A stretch of 5,536 bases of DNA from Bacteroidales bacterium. GTDB taxonomy: Bacteria; Bacteroidota; Bacteroidia; Bacteroidales; Azobacteroidaceae. Position 1 is the first letter of the stretch. Each line of letters starts with the position of its first letter. A model generated the notes under the pieces. That model was not told the origin of the DNA, did not search any database, and saw nothing but the letters and a program-made list of their open reading frames with translations. The stretch is from positions 1-5,536 of the forward strand of contig JAJBTS010000082.1 of the NCBI GenBank assembly GCA_020860885.1, given 5' to 3'. The position numbers and the translations under genes were made by a program. Below, one piece after another: positions 1 through 5,536 of this stretch.

Positions 1-52
1 CTTTAATACGAAGTAAAACTATTCCATATTTTATCGGATTTATAATAAATAT

Positions 53-98
53 AAAAAACCCTCTTGATTCTTAAGAAAAAAGATCGAGAGGGTTTTTT
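53..98. terminator. Intrinsic terminator after fusA, probably bidirectional
   Basis: An A6-CCCTCT arm (53-64) pairs perfectly with AGAGGG-T6 (87-98). A further GAT/ATC step (66-68 with 83-85) closes a loop of about 12 to 14 bases. The hairpin starts 4 bases after the fusA stop codon and ends in a T-run on either strand, as expected of a Rho-independent terminator. The 65/86 pair is a G-U wobble in plus-strand RNA but an A-C mismatch in minus-strand RNA, so the fold is slightly better for a transcript arriving from the left. It should end the str operon and may also serve a convergent gene outside the window. Confidence 0.88.
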
Positions 99-101
99 AT
101 T

Positions 102-2231
102 TTATTTTATCAAATCTACGCGACCTTTCACTTCTGTCAATACGGCTTTCGCCACATTCGCAGAAACTTCTTCATAATGGGAGAAAGTCATCGTGCTTGT
201 AGCACGCCCCGATGTGATAGTACGAAGAGCGGTTACGTAACCGAACATTTCCGAAAGCGGTGCGTGAGCTTTTACAACTCTGGCTCCGGTACGGCTTGTA
301 TCCATTCCTTCCACCTGACCACGACGTTTGTTCAAGTCACCGATTACATCCCCCATGCTTTCTTCCGGAGTGATAACTTCGATTTTCATGATAGGCTCTT
401 TCAATACAGGTCCTGCTTTTTCAGCAGCACTCTTGAATGCCTGAATAGCACAAATTTCGAAAGACAACTGATCGGAGTCAACCGGGTGATAAGAACCATC
501 GAGAACAGTAACTTTCAATTTATCTACATTATAACCAGCCAGCACCCCATTTTTCATGGCGCGTTGGAAACCTTTCTGGATAGAAGGAATATATTCTTTA
601 GGAATATTACCTCCTTTTACTTCATCCACAAATTGCAATTCACCATCAAAATCAGCATCGCCCGGTTCAATACGCACGATCATATCGGCATATTTACCAC
701 GACCACCGGTTTGTTTTTTGTATGTTTCACGCAATTCAACAGGTTTAGTAATGGCTTCTTTATAAGATACCTGAGGACGGCCCTGATTACATTCTACTTT
801 GAACTCACGTTTCAAACGGTCGATAATAATTTCAAGGTGAAGCTCTCCCATCCCTGAGATAACTGTCTGACCCGAATCTTCATCCGTTTTCACAGTGAAA
901 GTAGGATCTTCTTCCGCCAGTTTGGAAAGACCCATTCCTAATTTATCTAAATCTTTCTGTGTTTTTGGTTCCACAGCGATACCAATCACAGGATCCGGGA
1001 AATCCATAGATTCCAATACGATCGGATGATTTTCATCACACAAAGTATCTCCTGTGCGGATATCTTTGAAACCAACTCCTGCACCTATATCACCACATCC
1101 AATGTATTCTTTTGGATTTTGTTTATTGGAGTGCATCTGGAACAAACGGGAAATACGTTCTTTCTTACCTGAACGGGTATTATATACGTAGGAACCTGCT
1201 GTTAATTCTCCGGAGTAAACACGGAAGAAATACAAACGTCCTACGTAAGGGTCTGTTGCAATTTTAAATGCCAATGCACATAAAGGTTCTTCTGAGCTAG
1301 GCTTACGGATCAGTACTTTTTCAGGATCATCAGGATCCGTTCCTTCAATCGCAGCCGTATCTACCGGACTTGGAAGATAGGCACAAGCAGCATCCAGAAG
1401 AGGTTGAACTCCTTTATTTTTAAAAGAAGAGCCACACAACATAGGATTGATCTGCATCGCTAACGTTCCTTTACGAATAGCTGCACGGATTTCGTCTTCT
1501 GTGATGGTAGAAGGATCTTCAAAATACTTTTCCATAATAGCATCGTCGACCTCCGCTAAGGATTCAAGCATTTTTTCTCTCCACTCTTCCGCTTCGCTTA
1601 GCAGATCTGCAGGTATTTCTTCTACAGAATAATCAGCACCCATAGATTCGTCGTGCCAGTACAAAGCTTTCATTGTAACCAAATCTACCAGGCCAAGGAA
1701 TTTTTCTTCAGCACCGATAGGGATTTGAATAGGACAAGGACTAGCGCCTAAAACTTCTTTTACCTGCCTAACCACTTCAAAAAAGTTAGCACCCGAACGG
1801 TCCATTTTATTTACATAGCCGATACGAGGTACCATATATTTATCAGCCTGACGCCAAACCGTTTCCGACTGAGGCTCAACTCCACCTACAGCACAGAAAG
1901 TAGCAACCGCTCCGTCCAGGATACGCAATGAACGCTCTACTTCCACAGTAAAGTCCACGTGCCCCGGAGTGTCAATCAGGTTAATTTTATAAGTATTGTT
2001 GTCGTATTTCCAGTTGGCTGTTGTAGCAGCAGAAGTGATCGTGATACCACGTTCCTGTTCCTGCTCCATCCAGTCCATAGTAGCAGCTCCATCGTGAACT
2101 TCCCCGATTTTATGAGTCAATCCCGTATAAAAAAGGATACGTTCCGAAGTAGTTGTTTTTCCGGCATCGATGTGAGCCATGATACCGAGATTTCGAGTAT
2201 ATTTCAGTTGTTGATCTGAACCTTTTGCCAT
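102..2231 (-). CDS. fusA: Translation elongation factor G (EF-G)
   Basis: This is the cytoplasmic translational GTPase that drives tRNA-mRNA translocation and, with ribosome recycling factor, subunit splitting. The protein has 709 residues, normal for the family, and is intact. In the G domain (about 1-290) I see the P-loop AHIDAGKT (19-26), the switch I RGITI (61-65), DTPGH (87-91, with catalytic His91), NKMD (141-144) and a GSSFKNKG segment near 267. Domain II spans about 305-405 and domain III about 410-488, with SGMGELHLE at 459-467. Domain IV (about 490-612) carries the tip loop GSYHPVDS, with His582 in the position that reaches the decoding centre. Domain V follows to about 695. Linkage to rpsL and rpsG marks it as the housekeeping EF-G, not an EF-G2 paralogue or a tetracycline-protection protein. 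ATG is preceded by an A-rich stretch with a weak, distant AAAGG (2243-2247). It begins 23 bp after rpsG, so the two are surely co-transcribed. It is the last gene of the operon here. Confidence 0.98.
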   Translation of the reverse strand: MAKGSDQQLKYTRNLGIMAHIDAGKTTTSERILFYTGLTHKIGEVHDGAATMDWMEQEQERGITITSAATTANWKYDNNTYKINLIDTPGHVDFTVEVERSLRILDGAVATFCAVGGVEPQSETVWRQADKYMVPRIGYVNKMDRSGANFFEVVRQVKEVLGASPCPIQIPIGAEEKFLGLVDLVTMKALYWHDESMGADYSVEEIPADLLSEAEEWREKMLESLAEVDDAIMEKYFEDPSTITEDEIRAAIRKGTLAMQINPMLCGSSFKNKGVQPLLDAACAYLPSPVDTAAIEGTDPDDPEKVLIRKPSSEEPLCALAFKIATDPYVGRLYFFRVYSGELTAGSYVYNTRSGKKERISRLFQMHSNKQNPKEYIGCGDIGAGVGFKDIRTGDTLCDENHPIVLESMDFPDPVIGIAVEPKTQKDLDKLGMGLSKLAEEDPTFTVKTDEDSGQTVISGMGELHLEIIIDRLKREFKVECNQGRPQVSYKEAITKPVELRETYKKQTGGRGKYADMIVRIEPGDADFDGELQFVDEVKGGNIPKEYIPSIQKGFQRAMKNGVLAGYNVDKLKVTVLDGSYHPVDSDQLSFEICAIQAFKSAAEKAGPVLKEPIMKIEVITPEESMGDVIGDLNKRRGQVEGMDTSRTGARVVKAHAPLSEMFGYVTALRTITSGRATSTMTFSHYEEVSANVAKAVLTEVKGRVDLIK

Positions 2232-2254
2232 TTTTCTTCTTACCTTTCTTTTAA

Positions 2255-2731
2255 TTAAAATCTAAAATGCGCGAATGCTCTGTTTGCTTCAGCCATTCTA
2301 TGCATATCTTCTTTTCTCTTATACGCTCCTCCCTGGCTGTTGAAAGCATCAACAATCTCAGCCGATAATTTATCAGCCATTGATTTTCCTCCTCTTTTGC
2401 GGGAATATAAGATCATATTTTTCATTGAAACGGATTCTTTACGATCCGGACGGATTTCAGTAGGAACCTGGAATGTAGCACCCCCGATACGGCGGGATTT
2501 AACTTCAACAAGCGGAGTAATATTATCAAGAGCTTGTTTCCAGATTTCGAGAGTAGATTTTTCTTCGTTAGGCAGTTTAGTTTTCACTTTTTCTAAAGCC
2601 GTATAAAAGATATCGAAGGCAGTACTTTTTTTGCCATCATACATTAAATGGTTAACGAATTTCGTTACCTTCTTGTCACCAAACACAGGATCCGGAAGGA
2701 TCTGTCTTTTTTTTGGTTTTGCTTTTCTCAT
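2255..2731 (-). CDS. rpsG: 30S ribosomal protein S7
   Basis: S7 (uS7) is a primary rRNA-binding protein that starts assembly of the 30S head by binding the 3' major domain of 16S rRNA, and it lines the E site. The protein has 158 residues, about the usual bacterial length. A basic N-terminal tail (RKAKPKKR, 2-9) leads into the family segment [20 protein letters not shown] (14-33). The beta-hairpin region is [16 protein letters not shown] (75-90), and the C-terminal helix region is [20 protein letters not shown] (137-156). The ATG at 2731-2729 is preceded by an A/T-rich leader (TTTTATTTAAA) without a Shine-Dalgarno motif, typical of Bacteroidota. It sits between rpsL (189 bp upstream) and fusA (23 bp downstream). 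In E. coli, S7 represses its own operon by binding the rpsL-rpsG junction. Whether that holds here is unknown, but the gap before this gene is long and contains two hairpins. Confidence 0.98.
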   Translation of the reverse strand: MRKAKPKKRQILPDPVFGDKKVTKFVNHLMYDGKKSTAFDIFYTALEKVKTKLPNEEKSTLEIWKQALDNITPLVEVKSRRIGGATFQVPTEIRPDRKESVSMKNMILYSRKRGGKSMADKLSAEIVDAFNSQGGAYKRKEDMHRMAEANRAFAHFRF

Positions 2732-2779
2732 TTTAAATAAAATTTGTGTTCTTGTTCTTGGTTGCCAGCTTGTGTCTTC

Positions 2780-2801
2780 AATAAATTCCTCTGAATTTAT
2801 T
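2780..2801 (-). promoter_or_regulatory. Stem-loop in the rpsL-rpsG gap, proximal to rpsG
   Basis: On the minus strand AATAAATTC and GAATTTATT form a perfect 9-bp stem with a four-base AGAG loop. It ends 48 bases before the rpsG start codon. No U-run follows, so it is not a terminator. Between it and rpsG lies a CA-rich, apparently unstructured stretch with a direct repeat of CAAGAA (2749-2760). The stem is A/T-rich and could be a translational control element, an mRNA processing site or chance. The hairpin itself is directly visible; any function is inference. Confidence 0.45.
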
Positions 2802-2817
2802 TACTCAACCTTTATTA

Positions 2818-2846
2818 TTAATGAAGATATTCACATACTTCATTAA
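2818..2846 (-). promoter_or_regulatory. Stem-loop in the rpsL-rpsG gap, distal to rpsG
   Basis: TTAATGAAG (2846-2838) pairs perfectly with CTTCATTAA (2826-2818) around an 11-base interior. Three more pairs (2828-2830 with 2835-2837) can form past a single bulged base, leaving a four-base loop. No U-run follows on the minus strand, so termination between rpsL and rpsG is unlikely. Together with the hairpin at 2780-2801, it makes this 189-bp gap structured rather than plain spacer. By position it corresponds to the E. coli region bound by S7 for autogenous repression, but I could not recognise mimicry of 16S rRNA. Confidence 0.45.
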
Positions 2847-2920
2847 GATATATCGCTTTTCCAAAAAACTCAAACCGTTTAAAACTAATTTTAATTCTCG
2901 ATTTGAAGCTAAAAGAATAA

Positions 2921-3304
2921 TTATTTCTTAGCTGCTTTAGGGCGTTTAGCACCGTATTTAGAGCGTCTTTGAGTACAACCGTTTACACCGGCTGTATCCA
3001 ATGTTCCTCTAACGATGTGATAACGAACTCCTGGAAGGTCTTTAACACGACCACCTCTTACCAATACAATAGAGTGCTCTTGTAAGTTATGACCTTCACC
3101 GGGAATATAAGCATTTACTTCTTTTCCACTGGTCAAACGTACACGCGCAACTTTACGCATCGCAGAATTTGGTTTCTTTGGAGTAGTAGTATAAACTCTC
3201 ACACAAACACCACGTCTTTGAGGACATGCATCCAATGCAGGAGCTTTACCTTTTTCAACCAAAGTTGCCCTTCCTTTTCTTACTAATTGCTGAATTGTAG
3301 GCAT
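2921..3304 (-). CDS. rpsL: 30S ribosomal protein S12
   Basis: S12 (uS12) sits at the decoding centre of the 30S subunit and helps control tRNA selection. The protein has 127 residues, a normal length. The sequence is canonical throughout: QQLVRKGRA at 5-13, ACPQRRGVC at 26-34, [13 protein letters not shown] at 39-51, [10 protein letters not shown] at 69-78, [14 protein letters not shown] at 83-96 and [10 protein letters not shown] at 114-123. Lys43, Lys88 and Pro91 (E. coli mature numbering 42, 87 and 90) are wild type, so no classical streptomycin-resistance substitution is visible. Asp89 is the residue that RimO methylthiolates in E. coli. The ATG at 3304-3302 follows ACATTAAGAA, with no Shine-Dalgarno sequence. 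It is the first gene of the str operon, with two promoter matches and two hairpins in the 183 bp upstream. Confidence 0.98.
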   Translation of the reverse strand: MPTIQQLVRKGRATLVEKGKAPALDACPQRRGVCVRVYTTTPKKPNSAMRKVARVRLTSGKEVNAYIPGEGHNLQEHSIVLVRGGRVKDLPGVRYHIVRGTLDTAGVNGCTQRRSKYGAKRPKAAKK

Positions 3305-3350
3305 TTCTTAATGTTTAAAAAATTCTTTAGTTTGTATATTCAATTATTTC

Positions 3351-3368
3351 GCTCTATCAAAATAGAGC
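3351..3368 (-). promoter_or_regulatory. Perfect hairpin at the predicted 5' end of the shorter rpsL transcript
   Basis: GCTCTAT and ATAGAGC form a perfect 7-bp stem around a TTTG loop. The hairpin begins only two bases after the -7 box of the downstream promoter match. A transcript from that promoter would therefore start at or within a base or two of the stem. Known 5'-terminal stem-loops protect bacterial mRNAs from decay; as DNA, the same inverted repeat could instead be an operator. Its ends and pairing are plain in the sequence, while its role is inferred. Confidence 0.5.
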
Positions 3369-3370
3369 TG

Positions 3371-3400
3371 CAAAAATACACATAATTATTGAAAAACCAA
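3371..3400 (-). promoter_or_regulatory. Promoter P2 of rpsL-rpsG-fusA (Bacteroidota type)
   Basis: The minus strand reads TATTTTTG (3378-3371), an exact fit to the Bacteroidota -7 consensus TAnnTTTG. A TTGG (3400-3397) lies 18 bases upstream as a degenerate -33 element. The start point should lie near 3367, giving a leader of about 60 bases. The upstream element overlaps the loop and inner stem of the 34-base inverted repeat at 3384-3417. The -33 match is weaker than that of P1, so this is the less certain of the two promoters. Confidence 0.5.
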
Positions 3401-3417
3401 TAGGTTATTCAATAATT
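3384..3417 (-). promoter_or_regulatory. 34-base hairpin in the rpsL leader, overlapping promoter P2
   Basis: AATTATTGAA (3417-3408) pairs perfectly with TTCAATAATT (3393-3384) over 10 bp. After one T-T mismatch, AACC (3406-3403) pairs with GGTT (3398-3395) around a TATT loop. RNA from P1 would carry this structure in its leader. No U-run follows directly on the minus strand, so it is not a standard terminator. As DNA, it spans the -33 region of P2 and could be a protein-binding site. It could also help mark the end of upstream acyl-CoA ligase transcripts, but it lies about 70 bases past that stop and after P1. Confidence 0.5.
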
Positions 3418-3444
3418 CCGCTTCTTTTTTGCGCCAAAACGCTG

Positions 3445-3476
3445 CAAAGTTACGTTTTTTTCTACATTCAGACAAA
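3445..3476 (-). promoter_or_regulatory. Promoter P1 of rpsL-rpsG-fusA (Bacteroidota consensus)
   Basis: The minus strand carries TTTG (3476-3473), 20 bases, then TAACTTTG (3452-3445). This is a full match to the Bacteroidota primary-sigma consensus in both elements and in spacing. The predicted start lies near 3441, giving a leader of about 137 bases before rpsL. The -33 element begins only 11 bases after the stop codon of the CoA ligase gene. P1 is the best candidate for the main promoter of the str operon here. Confidence 0.75.
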
Positions 3477-3487
3477 TAATATAAATA

Positions 3488-5536
3488 TTATCTCTCGATA
3501 CGGATACGGGCATCCACAGCAATAATGCCCCGGGCTGTCGCTAAAAGCGGGTTAATATCCAATTCTTTGATTTCCGAAGCAAAACGCAATAAGGCTGAAA
3601 GATGAACGATAATTTTCGCAAATTGCTCTTCATCGATCCCCCGCTGACCTCGGGCACCCTGAAAAACTTTATAACCCCGCAAAGAGCGGATCATAGAAAG
3701 AGCTTCAGTAGTAGCTAAAGGAGCCAGGCCGGAAGCTATATCTTTAAAAACTTCAACAAAAATACCGCCCAGTCCGCAAAGAACAATATGCCCGAACTTT
3801 CCTTCGTATTTGGCTCCGGCGAATAACTCCATACCCTCCAGCATCGGTTGTATCATTACTGCACGTGCCTCCGGGATTTGCAACAATCTTTCGAATTCAA
3901 ACAATAAATGCTTTTCCGTACGGATATTCAGGACCACTCCTCCGACATCCGATTTATGAACAGGGCCGACGACTTTTGCGACAACAGGAAATCCTACTTT
4001 CCCAACAAATGTTTTCACTTCTTCCCATTCGGCAGAAACCAATTCTTCTACCATAGGAATACCTGCTGCTTTCAAAAGCGATTGGACATAATGAGGTTCA
4101 ATATAACCGGAACCGGGTATATTATCTATAATTCTACGGATCAGAGGAACATCTACTCCTTTTAACTCCAGATTATTTGCCAACGGGCAAGGCGTTTTCA
4201 GCACTTTAATCAAAGCATTTGCCAAACCTACTTCATCACTAAAATTCACATGTCCCTTTTTGATGAAAAAATCAGTCTCGTCCCAAGCCGTGGATACGGA
4301 AGGTAAAATAGGAAATATAGGTTTAGAGCATGTGCGCATTTTCTCGTCCAAAACTTCATAAGCTTCATACACGCGAGTCAGTCCCGGGCTTCCGAAAATA
4401 ACTGCTATCCCATCAATATTATCGAATCTTTTTTCACAATATTCAATGGCCATAGCCAGATGTTTCGGCTCTCCTGTTCCCAGAATATCGATAGGATTAT
4501 TTACCGAAGAACCGGGTAAAAGATGCGTCTTCAGTTCTTCTGCCACCGGATTTCCTGCCAGAGAAGGAATTTCCAGGCCACCTTTCGATAAAGCGTCCGT
4601 AAGAATAACTGCAGGTCCTCCGGCATGAGTCACAATAGCCATATTCTTTCCTTTCAATTCTTTCAGGGTAAAGACAGCTCCGACGGTAGCTAATTCTTCC
4701 CGGCTAAAGCAGCGGACGACTCCCGCTTTACGGAATAGCGCCTCTACAGCAAGATCCGGATTGGCCATAGCTCCCGTATGGGAGGATGCTGCCCGGCTTC
4801 CGGATTCGGATGTTCCGGATTTAATGGCGGCAATCCGGCAACCTTTTTGTATCAGAGATGTGGTATGCTCCAGTAACTTATCTGGATCTTTAATACTTTC
4901 AATATAAAGCAGTTTTATTTTAGGATCCGTTCCCGGATTGAAATTCAGATCCATATATTCCAACACATCTTCAACGGTTATCTGTGCACCGTTACCTATC
5001 GACCATACCGAGTTAAAACGCAACCCCATCCGGATGGAAGACTCCATTAAAAAGATGGCGGTTCCTCCCGAACTGGAGATCATATCTATTCCATGCGGGT
5101 CCATTTCCGGGATAGGCAAGGTAAACAAACTATGGTGGTATTGGTTTAATATACCTATGCAGTTTGGACCCAATAAACTGGCGCCGGCATCTGTGGCAAC
5201 CTGAACAATTTGTTTTTCCAGTTCTCCGCCTTCCGGTGTTTCTTCCCCGAAACCGGCGGTATACATCACAAAAGCTTTCACTCCCTTCTTCCGTGCCAGT
5301 ACAGTTACAGCTTCCAGGCAGGATTTTGCAGGAATAGAAATAATGGCTAAATCCGTTTCAGGGATTAAAGATACGTCCGTATAACATTTTAACCCCTGCA
5401 CATCTTCTCCCCGGGAATTTACTACATACAAATTACCGGCATATCCTCCGTTAAGCAAATTCCGGATACAATTGCCTCCGGGTTTGGAAGTGTTATTAGA
5501 TCCTCCTACCACTACTATACTTTGAGGATTTATACG
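3488..5536 (-). CDS. Acetate/acyl-CoA ligase, ADP-forming, fused alpha-beta type (5' end off the window)
   Basis: Enzymes of this family interconvert acyl-CoA + ADP + phosphate with the free acid + CoA + ATP in the cytoplasm, making ATP from acetyl-CoA or similar thioesters. The frame stays open to the right edge. The codons before the internal GTG at 5512 read RINPQSIVV, which fits the usual family start (NPkSIavvGaS), so the true start lies a few residues outside the window. Counting from that GTG (674 residues), the CoA-binding domain covers about 1-130, with GGSNNTSKPGG near the start and GPNCIG at 115-120. The succinyl-CoA-ligase-like domains run to about 440. SRAASSHTGA (239-248) holds His245, the expected phospho-histidine. 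A C-terminal ATP-grasp domain (about 470-674) has HKSDVGGV, where His519 probably matches the second (beta) histidine relay, then GLGGIFVEVFKD (580-591) and ELDINPL (650-656). Both histidines suggest an active enzyme. Substrate preference (acetyl, propionyl, branched or aryl) cannot be read from sequence. The gene ends 183 bp before rpsL with no terminator visible before P1. Confidence 0.93.
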   Translation of the reverse strand, partial: RINPQSIVVVGGSNNTSKPGGNCIRNLLNGGYAGNLYVVNSRGEDVQGLKCYTDVSLIPETDLAIISIPAKSCLEAVTVLARKKGVKAFVMYTAGFGEETPEGGELEKQIVQVATDAGASLLGPNCIGILNQYHHSLFTLPIPEMDPHGIDMISSSGGTAIFLMESSIRMGLRFNSVWSIGNGAQITVEDVLEYMDLNFNPGTDPKIKLLYIESIKDPDKLLEHTTSLIQKGCRIAAIKSGTSESGSRAASSHTGAMANPDLAVEALFRKAGVVRCFSREELATVGAVFTLKELKGKNMAIVTHAGGPAVILTDALSKGGLEIPSLAGNPVAEELKTHLLPGSSVNNPIDILGTGEPKHLAMAIEYCEKRFDNIDGIAVIFGSPGLTRVYEAYEVLDEKMRTCSKPIFPILPSVSTAWDETDFFIKKGHVNFSDEVGLANALIKVLKTPCPLANNLELKGVDVPLIRRIIDNIPGSGYIEPHYVQSLLKAAGIPMVEELVSAEWEEVKTFVGKVGFPVVAKVVGPVHKSDVGGVVLNIRTEKHLLFEFERLLQIPEARAVMIQPMLEGMELFAGAKYEGKFGHIVLCGLGGIFVEVFKDIASGLAPLATTEALSMIRSLRGYKVFQGARGQRGIDEEQFAKIIVHLSALLRFASEIKELDINPLLATARGIIAVDARIRIER

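Noticed and set aside
177..857. Open frame of 226 codons on the plus strand, antisense to fusA
   Set aside because: It lies wholly inside the conserved C-terminal half of fusA. Its translation has no recognisable domain, and long antisense frames are common opposite highly biased genes such as EF-G.
102..2231. Tetracycline ribosomal-protection protein instead of EF-G
   Set aside because: The protein has close Bacteroidales EF-G sequence along its whole length, an EF-G domain IV tip loop, and a place in the operon after rpsL and rpsG.
2805..2843. Mini-ORF on the minus strand in the rpsL-rpsG gap (ATG to TGA, 12 residues)
   Set aside because: Its start lies within the 9-bp stem and it has no ribosome-binding context. 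A frame this short is expected by chance. Conservation in relatives would be needed to revive it as a leader peptide.
2631..2846. Plus-strand open frame crossing the rpsG start and the rpsL-rpsG gap
   Set aside because: Its first part is antisense to rpsG and the rest is A/T-rich spacer. It has no promoter or domain to support it.
3384..3417. Intrinsic terminator for the CoA ligase gene
   Set aside because: On the minus strand the stem is followed by ATGTGTATTTTTGC rather than an immediate U-run, the stem is A/T-rich, and it lies downstream of promoter P1.
992..4930. Recurring GGATCCG-like words across fusA, rpsG and the ligase gene
   Set aside because: They fall at Asp-Pro or Pro-Asp type codons and similar pairs within conserved protein segments. 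Spacing is irregular, so they reflect codon choice and not a repeat family.
5510..5512. GTG at 5512 as the true start of the CoA ligase
   Set aside because: The frame is open through the right edge, and the upstream codons (RINPQSIVV) match the conserved N-terminus of the family, so the start must lie further upstream.

Overview
The window is a stretch of bacterial chromosome from a Bacteroidota member, most likely Bacteroidales. The elongation factor G closely resembles Bacteroides-type FusA. The promoters match the Bacteroidota pattern (TTTG, about 20 bp, TAnnTTTG), and two of the three visible starts have A-rich leaders with no Shine-Dalgarno sequence. The genus cannot be fixed from the sequence alone. 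All four genes lie on the minus strand, so transcription runs from high to low coordinates.

Layout in transcription order: (1) 5536-3488, a fused alpha-beta ADP-forming acetate/acyl-CoA ligase. Its first few codons lie beyond the right edge. (2) 3487-3305, a 183-bp control region with two tandem promoter matches and two perfect-stem hairpins. (3) rpsL (ribosomal protein S12), 3304-2921. (4) 2920-2732, an unusually long 189-bp gap within the operon, with two further perfect-stem hairpins. (5) rpsG (S7), 2731-2255. (6) fusA (EF-G), 2231-102, starting 23 bp after rpsG. (7) An intrinsic terminator at 53-98. Bases 1-52 hold no recognisable gene. They may be the edge of a neighbour on the plus strand that shares the terminator.

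rpsL, rpsG and fusA form the classical str operon. S12 and S7 go into the 30S subunit, at the decoding centre and the head respectively, and EF-G drives translocation on the finished ribosome. The CoA ligase belongs to energy metabolism (acyl-CoA to acid plus ATP). It appears to be a neighbour rather than a functional partner, although no terminator separates it from the str promoters.

I found no mobile element, CRISPR array, tRNA, phage gene or defence gene. I do not see a previously undescribed system in the coding content. What deserves a second look is the non-coding structure around rpsL and rpsG, and the altered surroundings of the str operon: no rpoC upstream, and a terminator instead of rpsJ downstream.
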